The notes under the pieces were generated by a model. That model did no database searches. It was not told the origin of the DNA and was given only the letters and a program-made list of their open reading frames with translations. A DNA stretch of 55,580 nucleotides from Stakelama sediminis (lineage in GTDB: Bacteria; Pseudomonadota; Alphaproteobacteria; Sphingomonadales; Sphingomonadaceae), in contig NZ_JACIJI010000011.1 of assembly GCF_014199335.1 (NCBI RefSeq), positions 1 to 55,580 of the forward strand. The letters are read 5' to 3'. Numbering within the stretch: position 1 is the first letter of the stretch; each line of letters starts with the position of its first letter. Below, piece by piece: positions 34,001 to 44,363 of this stretch. Both the position numbers and the translations under genes were made by a program.

Positions 34001-35883
34001 TGGCTGACACCGGGCAGGCGATCCACCGCCCCATGCGTCTGGTCGCTGCGGACGGGTCGCTGGGGGGCAAGTTGCTGCTGATCCTGACCGGGGTCGGCCT
34101 GCTGGGCGCTGTCGCGATCACCGTATTGCTGGCCGCGGTCATCATGCCCAGCTTCGGCAAGCTGGAGCGGCAGACCGTCGACGGGCATATCGACCGCACG
34201 CATGTCGCGCTGAACGAATATGCGTCCAAGGTGGAAAGTTCGGTGCGCGACTATGGCGACTGGAATTCCAGCTATGCCTATATGGGCAAGCCCAGCCATG
34301 CGTTTGAGGTGGAGAGCTTCTCGACCCTGGCGCTGGTCAATCTCGGCGCCAACGGCATGGCTTATGTCCATAATGACGGCCGCATACAGATCGTGCGCTG
34401 GATCGGGCTCGACAGCCAGCGTGAAGAACCGGCGTTGCGACAGCGGTTTGTTAACGCCATCCACGCGCTGAATTTCAAAAAGGTGCTGGCCGGCAGTAAT
34501 TCGGCTGCCTTCTACCTGAAACTGGGCGACGCGCTGGCCGCGGTCGGGGTGGCGCAGGTGCGCCGTAGCGACGGCAGCGGAACACCGCGCGGCTATGTCC
34601 TGATCGCGCGTCGAATGACCTCGGCACAGCTTTCCAAGCTGTTGCAGCTCAAGGCCGATATCGATGTAGCAAGCCCGGTCGCGGAAAATGAAGTGATCAG
34701 CCACAGCGATACGCTGGATATTGCCGTGCCGGTTGCCGGGCCGGACGGAGTTCCGGTCGCATCGGCGCGCTTCTCCGTACCGCGTACCCTGTCGATCCTG
34801 GGGCGCAATATGCTGCTGGTCGCGGTTGGCGGTACGATCCTGTTATTGGTCATCATGCTGACCTTGCTGCGGCGAATGATCGGACGGCTGGTGCTCGACC
34901 CGCTCAACAAGGTCGAACAGCATATGCAGATGGTGCGCGCATCCGGCACGCTGGGCATTCTGACCAGCATTGACCGGCGCGATGAAATCGGCAGCCTCGT
35001 CACCAGCTTCAACGCGATGCTGAGCCAGTTGAAGGATTTGCGCGAGCAGCTTGAGGTGCAGTCGTTCAAGCTGGGCAAGTCGGAAAGCGCGGTGGCGGTG
35101 ATGCATAATGTCCGCAACGCGCTCAATCCCATCAGCACGATCCTCTCACACGGATCGGCGAAAACACCGGCGGTGGATCGCAAGATGCTCGACCGCGCGG
35201 TCGGAGAACTCGCGCGTGGAGACATCGATGAGGCGCGTCGCCAGAAACTGGCCACGTTCGTGACGGCTGCGCTCGACAAGGACGAAGCGCAGCGCGCCGA
35301 CCGAGCCGAACAGATGGAGGTCGGTCGAGGCGCATTGCACAATGTGCTGGAGATTATCGGTAAGCAACAGGCGGATGCCCATGCGCGGCCGCAACTCGAA
35401 ACCTGCGACATCACCGACATCATTGCCCAGAATGCGACGATTGCACGCTATTCGGGGGAGCATTCGATCGCGTTTCGCTTCCCGTCCAGGCCGCATTGGG
35501 TGCAGGCCAATCGCGTGCTGTTGAGTCAGGTGATCGGCAATCTGTTTTCCAATGCTGCCGAAGCGATTGCAGCATCCGACAGGGAAGGCGGAAGCATCAG
35601 CGTAAGCGTGACCGAGCGTGACGACGGCAAGGTGCAGATCGCCATTCAGGATGATGGAGAGGGCTTCGATCCCGGCAACACGCCGCAATTCTTCCAGCGC
35701 GGATTTTCGACGCGCGCACACAAATCGGGCGGGCTTGGCCTGCACTGGTGCGCCAATTCGATGGTTGCGATGGAGGGGGCGCTCGATCTGGAAAGCGAGG
35801 GCAAGGGGCTGGGCGCCTGCGCGATCCTGACGGTGAAAGCGGCACCTGCCGAAGCGCTGGCGGCAATGGGAATCGCTGCCTGA
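34000..35883 (+). CDS. CHASE4-type sensor histidine kinase
   Basis: 627 residues. Two membrane helices (LLLILTGVGLLGAVAITVLLAAVI near 25-48 and MLLVAVGGTILLLVIMLTLL near 275) flank a periplasmic domain. That domain has the CHASE4 look (ESSVRDYGDWNSSYAYM, FSTLALVNLGANGMAYV). HAMP follows. The H-box is MHNVRNALNPI, an unusual histidine environment. After a long helical insert the ATPase domain shows QVIGNLFSNAAEAI, QDDGEGFD and GGLGLHWCANSM. Overlap with the preceding GGDEF/EAL regulator (TAATG) points to a cognate pair that turns an external signal into a change in c-di-GMP. Confidence 0.9.
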   Translation: MADTGQAIHRPMRLVAADGSLGGKLLLILTGVGLLGAVAITVLLAAVIMPSFGKLERQTVDGHIDRTHVALNEYASKVESSVRDYGDWNSSYAYMGKPSHAFEVESFSTLALVNLGANGMAYVHNDGRIQIVRWIGLDSQREEPALRQRFVNAIHALNFKKVLAGSNSAAFYLKLGDALAAVGVAQVRRSDGSGTPRGYVLIARRMTSAQLSKLLQLKADIDVASPVAENEVISHSDTLDIAVPVAGPDGVPVASARFSVPRTLSILGRNMLLVAVGGTILLLVIMLTLLRRMIGRLVLDPLNKVEQHMQMVRASGTLGILTSIDRRDEIGSLVTSFNAMLSQLKDLREQLEVQSFKLGKSESAVAVMHNVRNALNPISTILSHGSAKTPAVDRKMLDRAVGELARGDIDEARRQKLATFVTAALDKDEAQRADRAEQMEVGRGALHNVLEIIGKQQADAHARPQLETCDITDIIAQNATIARYSGEHSIAFRFPSRPHWVQANRVLLSQVIGNLFSNAAEAIAASDREGGSISVSVTERDDGKVQIAIQDDGEGFDPGNTPQFFQRGFSTRAHKSGGLGLHWCANSMVAMEGALDLESEGKGLGACAILTVKAAPAEALAAMGIAA

Positions 35884-35939
35884 CCGGCATTTTTGTGATC
35901 AGGCGTTGAGCAAGGCTTCATGGTCTGCTTCAAGGGGGC

Positions 35940-38900
35940 GTGACCGAAAGCTGGACCTTTGCCATCGACCGCGGCGGTACGTTTACCGATATCGTCGCAC
36001 GCTGTTCCGACGGACGCTATCGCGTCGAGAAACTGCTCTCCGACAATCCCGGCCAGTATGAGGATGCCGCCAGCGAAGGCGTGCGGCGCGTGCTGGTGGA
36101 CGAAGGCGGCACGCTGGAGCGTGTACGTATGGGCACGACGGTAGCCACGAACGCACTGCTGGAGCGCAAGGGCGACCGGGTTGCGCTGATCACCACGCGC
36201 GGTCTGGGCGATGCGCTGCGCATCGGGCATCAGGCGCGGCCCGATATTTTCGCGCGGCATATCCTTCTGCCCGAACAGCTCTATGAATGCGTGGTTGAGG
36301 TCGATGAGCGGGTGACCGCCGATGGCGAGGTGCTGCGCGCGCCGGATGCACAGGCAGTGCACAACGCGCTGGAGGCGGTGCGGGCGGACGGTATCGATTC
36401 GCTGGCGATCCTGTTCATGCATGGCTGGCTGCACAGCGATCATGAAAAGCTGGTCGCAGACATCGCCCGCGACCTGGGCTTCGGTCAGATTTCGGCGAGT
36501 TATGAGGTTGCGCCGCTGATCAAGCTGATCGGACGCGGGGATACGACCGTCACCGATGCCTATCTGTCGCCGGTGCTGCGCCGCTATGTCGATCGCGTGC
36601 GCAAGGGCGTGGGTGGGGACGTGCCGCTTCAGTTCATGCAATCGAACGGCGGCCTGACCGAAGCAGGCGCGTTTCGCGGAAAGGATGCGATCCTGTCCGG
36701 CCCGGCGGGGGGTGTGGTCGGCATGGTGGAAACCGCGGCCGCGCTGGGGGAGGAGCGGCTGATCGGGTTCGATATGGGCGGTACCTCGACCGATGTGTCG
36801 CATTATGCGGGGCGGTTCGAACTGGCCGATGACAGCGTCGTCGCGGGCGTCCGTATCCGCGCGCCGATGATGCAGATCCACACCGTTGCGGCAGGCGGCG
36901 GATCGGTGTGTCGGTTCGACGGGATGCGTTTTCGTACCGGACCGGAAAGCGCGGGCGCGCATCCGGGGCCGGCCTGTTACCGCAATGGCGGGCCGCTGAC
37001 GGTGACCGACTGCAATGTCGCGCTGGGCCGGATTGCGCCGGAGCATTTCCCGGCGGTGTTCGGTCCCGACGGGGATCAGCCGCTGGATGTCGAAGCGGCA
37101 CGGGCGCGTTTGCAGGAGGTGGCGGAGGCGGTCGAACGCGAACTCGGCAAGCGCATGACGCCGGAGGAGATTGCCGAGGGATTCCTGCGCATCGCCATCG
37201 ACAATATGGCCAATGCCATTCGCAAGATTTCGATCGCGCGCGGCTATGATGTGACCCGCTATGCGCTGGCCTGTTTCGGCGGGGCAGGGGGGCAGCATGC
37301 CTGCCGTGTCGCCGATGCGCTGGGCATGGAGCGGATATTGGTGCACCCGCTGGCGGGTGTGCTGTCGGCGCATGGCATCGGGTTGGCCGAAGTGAAGGTC
37401 ATTCGTGAGGCGAGCTGGCTGAAACCGGTCGGGAAGGACTATGCCCGCGCCCTCGAAACGCTGAAGGCGGAGGCGCTTTCGGCGCTGAACGAACAGGGTT
37501 TTGCACCCGATCAGATCGACAGCGAATGCCGGGTGCGCGCGCGGCTGGAAGGCAGCGATACCGCGCTGGAAATGCCGCTGGGGCCGGTTGCCGCGATGCG
37601 CGAGGCGTTTCACACGCTGCATCGCGAACGTTTCGGCTATGCCGAGCCGGAGGCGACTGTCATCCTCGATACGCTGGTCGTCGAGGCGCGAGCGGGTAGC
37701 GGGCATGGCCGTGATTTTGCAGTACCGCCGGGTGCGGGCGCGCAGGCGATTGCAGCAGGCGACTGGTCGGCGTTCCGGCGCGAGACCATGGCGGCTGAAC
37801 AGCGGATTGCGGGACCGGCGCTGGTGCTGGACCCGTCCTCCACCACGATCGTCGAGGCGGGGTGGGAGGCAAACCGTGCGGCGGACGGCACGCTGATCCT
37901 GACGCGTGTCAAGGCCGCCGAGCGGGATCATGCCGTCGGCACCGAGGCCGATCCGGTGATGCTGGAGATTTTCAACAATCTGTTCATGGCCATCGCCGAG
38001 GAGATGGGCACGGCGTTGCAGGCAACGGCAAGTTCGGTAAACATCAAGGAGCGGCTCGATTTCTCCTGCGCGCTGTTCGACGCATCCGGCGCGCTGATCG
38101 CCAATGCGCCGCATATCCCGGTGCATCTGGGGTCGATGGGGGAAAGCATCCGCACCATCATCGAGGCGCGTGGGAACGGCGCCGACGGGCGCGGCATTCG
38201 ACGCGGCGACGCCTATGTGCTCAACGATCCCTATCGCGGGGGCACGCATCTGCCCGATATTACGGTCATCGTGCCGGTATTTTATGACGATGCCGATGAT
38301 GCTCCGTCCGCCTTTGTCGCGGCGCGCGGGCATCATAGCGATATCGGCGGCATCGCACCGGGGTCAATGCCCCCCGACAGCCGCCGGATCGAGGATGAGG
38401 GCGTGCTGATCGACAATTTCCTGCTGGTCGATGAAGGCCGGTTCCGGGAAACCGAAATGCGGGCACTGCTGGCCACCGGGCCGCATCCGGCGCGTAACCC
38501 GGATCGCAATATCGCCGATCTGCGCGCGCAGCTTGCCGCCTGTACGCGCGGGGCACGCGGGCTGGTGGAGACGGCGCGCGATTATGGGGCGGACGTGCTT
38601 GCCGCCTATATGGGCCATGTGCTGGCCAATGCCGAAGAGGCGGTGCGGCGGCTGCTCGACCGGCTCGATGACGGCAGCTTTACCTATGCGATGGACAATG
38701 GCGCCGAGGTGGCGGTGGCGATCCGGGTCGACCGCGAAGGGCGCGCTGCCACGTTCGACTTTAGCGGCACCAGTGCGCAGCTTCCCGACAATTTCAACGC
38801 GCCGCATTCGATCGTGCGGGCGGCCGCGCTCTATGTCGTGCGCACGCTGATCGACGATGCGATCCCGATGAACGACGGCTGTTTGCGTCCGATCACGCTG

Positions 38901-39503
38901 ATCGTGCCCGAAGGGTCGATGCTCAACCCCGTCTATCCGGCGGCGGTGGTGGCGGGCAATGTCGAGACCAGCCAGGTGGTTACCGACACGCTGTTTGCCG
39001 CGACGGGCAGGCTGGCCCCGTCGCAGGGGACGATGAACAACTTCACCTTCGGCAATGCCGAGCACCAATATTATGAAACCATCGCGGGCGGATCGGGCGC
39101 GGGGCCGGATCATGACGGCACCGATGCCGTGCAGACGCATATGACCAACAGCCGCCTGACCGACCCCGAAATCCTCGAAACCCGCCTGCCGGTGCGGCTC
39201 GACCGGTTCGCCATCCGGCAGGGATCGGGCGGGGAGGGCGCGCATCATGGCGGCAACGGCGTGGTGCGGCGGATCACCTTTCTGGAGCCGATGCGCGCCA
39301 ATATGCTCGCCAACCGGCGCAAGGTCGCGCCGCGCGGTATCCGGGGCGGCGGCGATGCGGCACCGGGGCGTAACTGGGTCGAGCGCACCGATGGCACAAT
39401 CGAGCAATTGGCGGCGACCGGATCGGCGGACATGGCACCGGGCGATGCGTTCGTCATCGAAACGCCCGGCGGCGGCGGGTTCGGAACGAAAGGGGTGGCA
39501 TGA
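35940..39503 (+). CDS. 5-oxoprolinase (ATP-hydrolysing), fused A and B halves
   Basis: 1187 residues from a GTG at 35940. The first half is hydantoinase/oxoprolinase A ([11 protein letters not shown] nucleotide loop near 9, [24 protein letters not shown]). The second half, from about 665, is hydantoinase B ([55 protein letters not shown]). This is the one-chain form of OplAH, which opens 5-oxoproline to glutamate at the cost of ATP, so I prefer it to hydantoinase. The following genes for 5-oxoproline uptake support that. The next start (ATG 39500) overlaps its stop. Confidence 0.93.
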   Translation: MTESWTFAIDRGGTFTDIVARCSDGRYRVEKLLSDNPGQYEDAASEGVRRVLVDEGGTLERVRMGTTVATNALLERKGDRVALITTRGLGDALRIGHQARPDIFARHILLPEQLYECVVEVDERVTADGEVLRAPDAQAVHNALEAVRADGIDSLAILFMHGWLHSDHEKLVADIARDLGFGQISASYEVAPLIKLIGRGDTTVTDAYLSPVLRRYVDRVRKGVGGDVPLQFMQSNGGLTEAGAFRGKDAILSGPAGGVVGMVETAAALGEERLIGFDMGGTSTDVSHYAGRFELADDSVVAGVRIRAPMMQIHTVAAGGGSVCRFDGMRFRTGPESAGAHPGPACYRNGGPLTVTDCNVALGRIAPEHFPAVFGPDGDQPLDVEAARARLQEVAEAVERELGKRMTPEEIAEGFLRIAIDNMANAIRKISIARGYDVTRYALACFGGAGGQHACRVADALGMERILVHPLAGVLSAHGIGLAEVKVIREASWLKPVGKDYARALETLKAEALSALNEQGFAPDQIDSECRVRARLEGSDTALEMPLGPVAAMREAFHTLHRERFGYAEPEATVILDTLVVEARAGSGHGRDFAVPPGAGAQAIAAGDWSAFRRETMAAEQRIAGPALVLDPSSTTIVEAGWEANRAADGTLILTRVKAAERDHAVGTEADPVMLEIFNNLFMAIAEEMGTALQATASSVNIKERLDFSCALFDASGALIANAPHIPVHLGSMGESIRTIIEARGNGADGRGIRRGDAYVLNDPYRGGTHLPDITVIVPVFYDDADDAPSAFVAARGHHSDIGGIAPGSMPPDSRRIEDEGVLIDNFLLVDEGRFRETEMRALLATGPHPARNPDRNIADLRAQLAACTRGARGLVETARDYGADVLAAYMGHVLANAEEAVRRLLDRLDDGSFTYAMDNGAEVAVAIRVDREGRAATFDFSGTSAQLPDNFNAPHSIVRAAALYVVRTLIDDAIPMNDGCLRPITLIVPEGSMLNPVYPAAVVAGNVETSQVVTDTLFAATGRLAPSQGTMNNFTFGNAEHQYYETIAGGSGAGPDHDGTDAVQTHMTNSRLTDPEILETRLPVRLDRFAIRQGSGGEGAHHGGNGVVRRITFLEPMRANMLANRRKVAPRGIRGGGDAAPGRNWVERTDGTIEQLAATGSADMAPGDAFVIETPGGGGFGTKGVA

Positions 39504-40171
39504 CCTATTTGCCGTTGCTCGGCATCCTGCTGGTGGTTGCCGGGTTTGCGCTGCGCTTCAATCCGTTGCTGGTGGTGTTTGTGGCCGCGATTGCGACCGG
39601 GGTGCTGGGCGGTTTGTCGCCGCTCGACGTGCTGGGCACGCTGGGTAAGGCGTTCAACGACAATCGCTATGTCTCGGTCGTGTGGATCGTGCTGCCGGTG
39701 ATCGGGTTGCTTGAACGCTATGGCTTGCAGGAGCGCGCTCGCACGCTGATCGGGCGAATGCACGGGGCAACCACCGGGCGGCTGTTGCTGGCCTATCTCG
39801 TCGCGCGGCAGGCGCTGTCGGCGGTCGGGCTGACCTCGGTCGCGGGTCCGGCCCAGACGGTGCGCCCGCTGGTCGCGCCGATGGCGGAGGCAGCGGCAGA
39901 GCGTCAGCATGGTGAACTGGAGCATGAAACCCGTGAGAAGGTTCGCGCCATGTCGGCGGCCACCGATAATGTCGGATTGTTCTTCGGCGAGGATATCTTC
40001 GTCGCGGTCGGCTCGATCCTGTTGATACAGGGGGTGATGCAGTCGGATGGGGTGATGCTGACGCCGTTGCAGCTATCGCTCTGGGCGATCCCGCCTGCGA
40101 TTTGTGCGTTCGTCATTCACGGGTTCCGGCTGTTGCGATTCGACCGGCGGCTGGGGAAGCGCGTGTCATGA
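39500..40171 (+). CDS. DUF969 membrane protein, 5-oxoproline transporter subunit
   Basis: 223 residues with about five hydrophobic segments ([79 protein letters not shown]). DUF969 and DUF979 proteins occur as pairs and are annotated as the two subunits of a 5-oxoproline transporter. It is coupled by ATGA overlaps to 5-oxoprolinase before it and to the DUF979 gene after it. Confidence 0.88.
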   Translation: MTYLPLLGILLVVAGFALRFNPLLVVFVAAIATGVLGGLSPLDVLGTLGKAFNDNRYVSVVWIVLPVIGLLERYGLQERARTLIGRMHGATTGRLLLAYLVARQALSAVGLTSVAGPAQTVRPLVAPMAEAAAERQHGELEHETREKVRAMSAATDNVGLFFGEDIFVAVGSILLIQGVMQSDGVMLTPLQLSLWAIPPAICAFVIHGFRLLRFDRRLGKRVS

Positions 40172-41121
40172 TCACGCTGGGATGGCTCTATGGGCTGGCG
40201 GGTGCGATGTTCGCCGCCTTTGCGATCACCAGCGCGCGTGACAACAGTAATGCGAAACGCTGGGGCAACGCCGCATTCTGGGGACTGCTCGCGATCAGCT
40301 TCTGGTTCGGCGATCTGCTGGGCGATCGCGGCAACGGCGTGCTGGTACTGGCGCTGGTGGTGATTGCGGGCACGGGTAGGCTGGGGCGCGGCAGTGTCGA
40401 GAGCAGCACGCCCGAAAGCCGGGAAGCGGCGTCGGAACGGTTCGGCAACCGCCTGTTTCTGCCTGCGCTGATGATCCCGATCACGGCTTTTATCGGCACA
40501 TTGCTGTTCACCTACACGCCGCTGGCCGACAGCGGGTTGCTGGAACGCCATTGGGTGACGCTGCTGCTGCTGGGACTGGGGGTGTTGCTGGCGCTTGCGC
40601 TGAGCATGGCATGGCTGAAACCGCCCGCGTCCGCACCGATTCAAGAAGGGCGGCGGCTGATGGATTCGATTGGCTGGGCATCGGTGCTGCCGCAAATGCT
40701 GGCGGCGCTGGGCGCGGTTTTCGCAGCCGCAGGGGTCGGCACCGCAATCGGGTCGATTGCCGGGCAGATCATTCCGTCCGGCAGCATCTTTCTGGCGGTG
40801 CTCGTCTATGCGCTGGGCATGGTATTGTTCACGATCATCATGGGCAATGCCTTTGCCGCCTTTCCGGTGATGGCGGCGGCGATCGGTATCCCGATCCTGA
40901 TCCATGGCGATGGCGGCGATGCGGCGGTGATCGGCGCTGTCGGCATGTTATCCGGCTTTTGCGGTACCCTGCTGACGCCGATGGCGGCGAATTTCAACAT
41001 CGTGCCTGCGGCGTTGCTGGAACTCGACGACCAATATGGCGTCATTCGCGCGCAGGTGATGACGGCGCTGCCGCTGCTCGTCTGCAACATCCTTATCCTC
41101 TACTGGTTCGGATTTTCATGA
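40168..41121 (+). CDS. DUF979 membrane protein, 5-oxoproline transporter subunit
   Basis: 317 residues from ATG 40168, overlapping the DUF969 stop. It has about nine membrane segments, with conserved polar stretches such as TSARDNSNAKRWGN, GNAFAAFPVMAAAIGIP and GFCGTLLTPMAANFNIVPAALLEL split between helices. The last of these resembles substrate-binding re-entrant loops of ion-coupled carriers. It works with DUF969. The stop overlaps the start of the DUF2891 gene. Confidence 0.88.
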   Translation: MITLGWLYGLAGAMFAAFAITSARDNSNAKRWGNAAFWGLLAISFWFGDLLGDRGNGVLVLALVVIAGTGRLGRGSVESSTPESREAASERFGNRLFLPALMIPITAFIGTLLFTYTPLADSGLLERHWVTLLLLGLGVLLALALSMAWLKPPASAPIQEGRRLMDSIGWASVLPQMLAALGAVFAAAGVGTAIGSIAGQIIPSGSIFLAVLVYALGMVLFTIIMGNAFAAFPVMAAAIGIPILIHGDGGDAAVIGAVGMLSGFCGTLLTPMAANFNIVPAALLELDDQYGVIRAQVMTALPLLVCNILILYWFGFS

Positions 41122-42125
41122 CACAGACACTCGATGCGACACTGGCCGAACGGTTTGCGCATATCGCGCTTGGCCATGTGCGGCAGGAATATCCCAACAA
41201 GATCGATCATGTGCTGACATGCGATGCAGATGCGCGCACGCCCCGGCAATTGCATCCGGTGTTTTTCGGCAGTTTCGACTGGCATAGCTGTGTGCATGGC
41301 TGGTGGTTGCTGCTGACGCTGCGGCGGAAATTCCCGGACATGGCGGCTGCGGAGCGCATCACGGCGCTGGCTGAAGAGAGCTTTACGACGAAGGGGCTGG
41401 CGGCCGAATGCGCCTATTTTGACGCGCCGTCCGCTTCAGCATCTGAACGGCCCTATGGTTGGGCATGGCTGCTGTATCTGCATCTGGAGGCATCGCGCCA
41501 TACGGATCAGCCATGGGAGGAGCGGATCGCGCCGCTGGCACACGGGCTGGGTAGGATGTTGGCGGATTATCTGAAGCGGATGACCTATCCGATCCGGACG
41601 GGGACGCATGCCAACACGGCATTCGCACTGGCGCTGGCGCTGGAATGGGCCGACCGATTCGATGCGGTACTGGCCGAAACGATTCGCGTGCGGGTGGCGC
41701 ATTGGTACGGATCGGATCGCGACTGTGCGGCATGGGGCGAGCCGGGCGGGGATGAATTCCTCTCGCCTGCGCTGGTGGAGGGGCTGTGCGTGATGCGGGT
41801 GATGCCAGAAGCGCAGTTCGATGTGTGGCTGTCCGGATTTTTCCCCAACCTCGCCGCAGGTTCACCCGATACCTTGTTCACCCCCGCGACGGTCAGCGAC
41901 CGCACCGACGGTAAAATCGCGCATCTCGACGGGCTGAACCTTAGCCGTGCCTGGTGCTGGCAGGCGCTGGTACCGCGCCTTTCCGGCGATGTGCGGTCGA
42001 TCGTAGAGGAGACAGCGCACGCGCATCTTGCCGCTGCGCTGCCGCATCTCGACAGCCATTATGCCGGCACGCACTGGCTGGCGAGCTTCGCGCTGCTGGC
42101 GCTACTGGGGGATGAGAGGGACTGA
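41118..42125 (+). CDS. DUF2891 protein in the 5-oxoproline operon
   Basis: 335 residues from ATG 41118. It matches the DUF2891 family: HPVFFGSFDWHSCVHGWWLL near the N-terminus, RPYGWAWLLYLHLEA and TGTHANTAFALALALEWAD in the middle, SHYAGTHWLASFALLAL at the end. The repeated His/Trp-rich alpha-helical pattern looks like an alpha/alpha toroid as in glycoside hydrolases. No signal peptide is seen. The family has no proven activity. Its position as last gene of a tightly overlapping operon links it to 5-oxoproline or glutamyl-derivative use. Confidence 0.85.
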   Translation: MTQTLDATLAERFAHIALGHVRQEYPNKIDHVLTCDADARTPRQLHPVFFGSFDWHSCVHGWWLLLTLRRKFPDMAAAERITALAEESFTTKGLAAECAYFDAPSASASERPYGWAWLLYLHLEASRHTDQPWEERIAPLAHGLGRMLADYLKRMTYPIRTGTHANTAFALALALEWADRFDAVLAETIRVRVAHWYGSDRDCAAWGEPGGDEFLSPALVEGLCVMRVMPEAQFDVWLSGFFPNLAAGSPDTLFTPATVSDRTDGKIAHLDGLNLSRAWCWQALVPRLSGDVRSIVEETAHAHLAAALPHLDSHYAGTHWLASFALLALLGDERD

Positions 42126-42127
42126 AT

Positions 42128-43258
42128 CTACTGGCCCGCGGCGGTATCGCCCTCGATCCGCGTAACGCTGTCGCGGCGGCGCAGATGCGGGGCGACCAGA
42201 TTGCGCCGGCGGAACCATTCCTGCCGCTCGGGTGAGAGCGTGCTGAAATTACCGATGACGCGGCGGCATTGTTCGCTGCGGCACTGGCAGATCATGTGCC
42301 AGTTATTTTCCGCCAGTGTGGTGGAATAATCCCAGGTGATTTCATCGCCCGCCGCGATGTCGCGCAGCGCGATCAGCAACACGCCCTTGTCGGTAAAGCG
42401 CAGGCCCGCATTGGGATCGCAGCTATGGTTGACCAGATCGTCATAGCCGCCCGATGGCCCCATATATTCCTGCGCGCCAACCTGAACGAAGCGGTCCTGC
42501 TGTCCGCGCATCAGGCTGGGCACGCGGTCGGCGTGAAAGCGCCTGCCGGTGAACGGCATCAGGATCGCGCCTTCGGCAAAGCGATGGGTTGCGAAAACCG
42601 CCTTGCCGAGATGGGTATCGCCGACGCGGAAACGCCAGCCCGTGTCCATCCCGCCACGACGCAGCGAACGCCACGGATTGATCGTTGCCAGCCCGATCAT
42701 CAGCCAGACGCCTGCATGGCAGCTTATTTCCACCACGATATAGGCAAGGTCGGCAATGTCATGGCGACTGGCACGCAGCGCGACGAGCAGGGTGGCAAGA
42801 TCGCCGATCGTCCACCAGCCCCATGCAGGGGAGGTTTCGCGTGTACGATCCTCCATCGCGCTCTGCCAGGTCGGCCAGAAGCTGACCGGCACCGCTGCGA
42901 CCACCAGCATATGCGCCCAAAAGGTGTTGCGGAAGACAAGCCACAGGCCGATCGCGCCCAGACAGGCGACAATACAGAACAGTTCGGTCGCGGAAGGCGC
43001 CGACCATTGGGACTGTCGCCACAGGCCCAGCGTAACCAATATGCAAAAGCCCGCCGACATCAGGAACACCATGCCCTGTGGCGTGCCGGGGTTGAGCGCG
43101 ACATAGGTGACCGCTTCAACCGTGGTGGCGAAGCTCCAGATCAGCCAGGAAGCGCGGTTGGGCTGCACCATGTCGCGGCGCAGGCCGAGCAGATAGGCGC
43201 AATAGGCACCGAAATGGCATGCTATCGCAATAGCGAACCAGACGCCGACCCCTGCCAC
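42128..43258 (-). CDS. Membrane protein with C-terminal SET methyltransferase domain
   Basis: 376 residues. Residues 1-200 hold about seven membrane helices, including a PQ-loop-like QPNRASWLIWSF (32-43). From about 205 to 335 there is a SET domain: a TGWRFRV...LGKAVFATHRFAEGAIL start split by variable residues, NHSCDPNA (277-284), DEITWDYS (305-312) and a post-SET cysteine set CQCRSEQC (Cys324, 326, 331). These are the SAM- and substrate-binding motifs of lysine methyltransferases. The domain should face the cytoplasm if the helix count is odd with the N-terminus out. The target is unknown. Its stop nearly touches that of DUF2891 on the other strand (4 bases apart). Confidence 0.85.
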   Translation of the reverse strand: MAGVGVWFAIAIACHFGAYCAYLLGLRRDMVQPNRASWLIWSFATTVEAVTYVALNPGTPQGMVFLMSAGFCILVTLGLWRQSQWSAPSATELFCIVACLGAIGLWLVFRNTFWAHMLVVAAVPVSFWPTWQSAMEDRTRETSPAWGWWTIGDLATLLVALRASRHDIADLAYIVVEISCHAGVWLMIGLATINPWRSLRRGGMDTGWRFRVGDTHLGKAVFATHRFAEGAILMPFTGRRFHADRVPSLMRGQQDRFVQVGAQEYMGPSGGYDDLVNHSCDPNAGLRFTDKGVLLIALRDIAAGDEITWDYSTTLAENNWHMICQCRSEQCRRVIGNFSTLSPERQEWFRRRNLVAPHLRRRDSVTRIEGDTAAGQ

Positions 43259-43292
43259 TTGTGACTCCCCGATTAACCATGATCGGGTATCA

Positions 43293-43361
43293 GAACCGGG
43301 TAGTCAGGTCCAGCGACTCGTGCTGACTCCGCGAGTCGCTGCGGGTAGTACGTACCGGTTC
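43293..43361. repeat. Nested hairpin between the SET and epimerase genes
   Basis: CAGCGACTCG (43311-43320) pairs perfectly with CGAGTCGCTG (43332-43341). Outside it GAACCGG (43293-43299) pairs with CCGGTTC (43355-43361), which touches the epimerase stop codon. No U-tract follows on either strand. It may slow transcript decay or attenuate read-through into the SET gene. Confidence 0.65.
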
Positions 43362-44361
43362 AGAAACGTCGGGCGTGGTATTCGCGATACCACTGGACGA
43401 AGCGCGGCATGCCTTCCGACAGGGGCGTCCTGGGTTCGAACCCCAGTTTGCGGATGGCGTCGATATCGGCATAGGTTGCGGGCACGTCGCCGTCCTGCAT
43501 CGGCTGATATTCCCTGATCGCCGCTTTGCCGCACGCCTGTTCGACGATCGCGATCATGTCGCCCAGCGCCTCCGACTTGTTATTGCCGATATTGTAAATG
43601 GCATGCGGAGTGCGATTGCCGCCGGGCTTTTCATTGCCGTCGTCCGTCGGGGGATGGTCCAGACATGCTAGCACCCCGGCGACGATATCGTCGATATAGG
43701 TGAAATCGCGCTGCATCCTGCCGTGGTTGAACACCTTGATCGGACGGTCGTTGAGAATCGCGTCGGTAAACAGCCAGGCCGCCATGTCGGGGCGTCCCCA
43801 TGGGCCATATACGGTGAAGAAGCGCAGCCCCGTTTGTGGAATGCGATAGAGATGCGCGTAGGATTCGCTCATCAGTTCATCGGCGCGCTTGGTCGCGGCA
43901 TAGAGCGAGACGGGATGATCGGCGCGATCCTCGACACTGAAGGGCAGTTTGGCATTGCCGCCATAGACCGAAGAGGAGGAGGCGTAGACAAGGTGCCGGA
44001 TATCGCGATGGCGCGCCAGTTCGAGCAGGTTGAGATGCCCGATCAGGTTGGAATGGGCATAGGCGCGCGGATTTTGCAGCGAATAGCGTACGCCCGCCTG
44101 CGCGCCCAGATGCACGATCCGGTCGAAATCCGCTTCGCCTATGGCGCTGTCAAGCGCGTCCGCATCGCCGAAATCGACCTTATCAAAGGTGAACGCCTCA
44201 CCACCCTCGGCATGGAGCACGGCCAGCCGGTCCATTTTCAAGTGCGGCGAATAATAATCGTTCAGATTGTCGATGCCGACCACCTGTTCCCCGCGCGCCA
44301 GCAACGCACGGGAAACCGCCATGCCGATAAACCCGGCGGCGCCGGTAACCAGCACCGCCAT
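43360..44361 (-). CDS. UDP-glucuronate 4-epimerase-type NAD-dependent epimerase
   Basis: 333 residues from ATG 44361. It is an extended short-chain dehydrogenase: NAD loop GAAGFIGMAV, IDNLNDYYSPHLK (typical of the GAE/LpsL group that makes UDP-galacturonate), LGAQAGVRYSL, active-site Tyr and Lys in SLYAATKRADE, and FFTVYGPWGRPDMA. It follows ugd by two bases, so the pair would turn UDP-glucose into UDP-glucuronate and then UDP-galacturonate for surface glycans. UDP-glucose 4-epimerase is the alternative but fits the motifs less well. Confidence 0.85.
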   Translation of the reverse strand: MAVLVTGAAGFIGMAVSRALLARGEQVVGIDNLNDYYSPHLKMDRLAVLHAEGGEAFTFDKVDFGDADALDSAIGEADFDRIVHLGAQAGVRYSLQNPRAYAHSNLIGHLNLLELARHRDIRHLVYASSSSVYGGNAKLPFSVEDRADHPVSLYAATKRADELMSESYAHLYRIPQTGLRFFTVYGPWGRPDMAAWLFTDAILNDRPIKVFNHGRMQRDFTYIDDIVAGVLACLDHPPTDDGNEKPGGNRTPHAIYNIGNNKSEALGDMIAIVEQACGKAAIREYQPMQDGDVPATYADIDAIRKLGFEPRTPLSEGMPRFVQWYREYHARRF

Positions 44362-44363
44362 GG

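Noticed and set aside
35646..38336. 896-codon open frame on the minus strand
   Set aside because: It lies antisense to the 5-oxoprolinase and kinase genes. Its translation is rich in Arg, His and Pro, with no domain, as expected from the mirror frame of GC-rich coding DNA.
43273..43280. TTAACCAT just upstream of the SET gene, like a CtrA half-site
   Set aside because: A single 8-base half-site overlapping the ribosome-site region is too weak to call.
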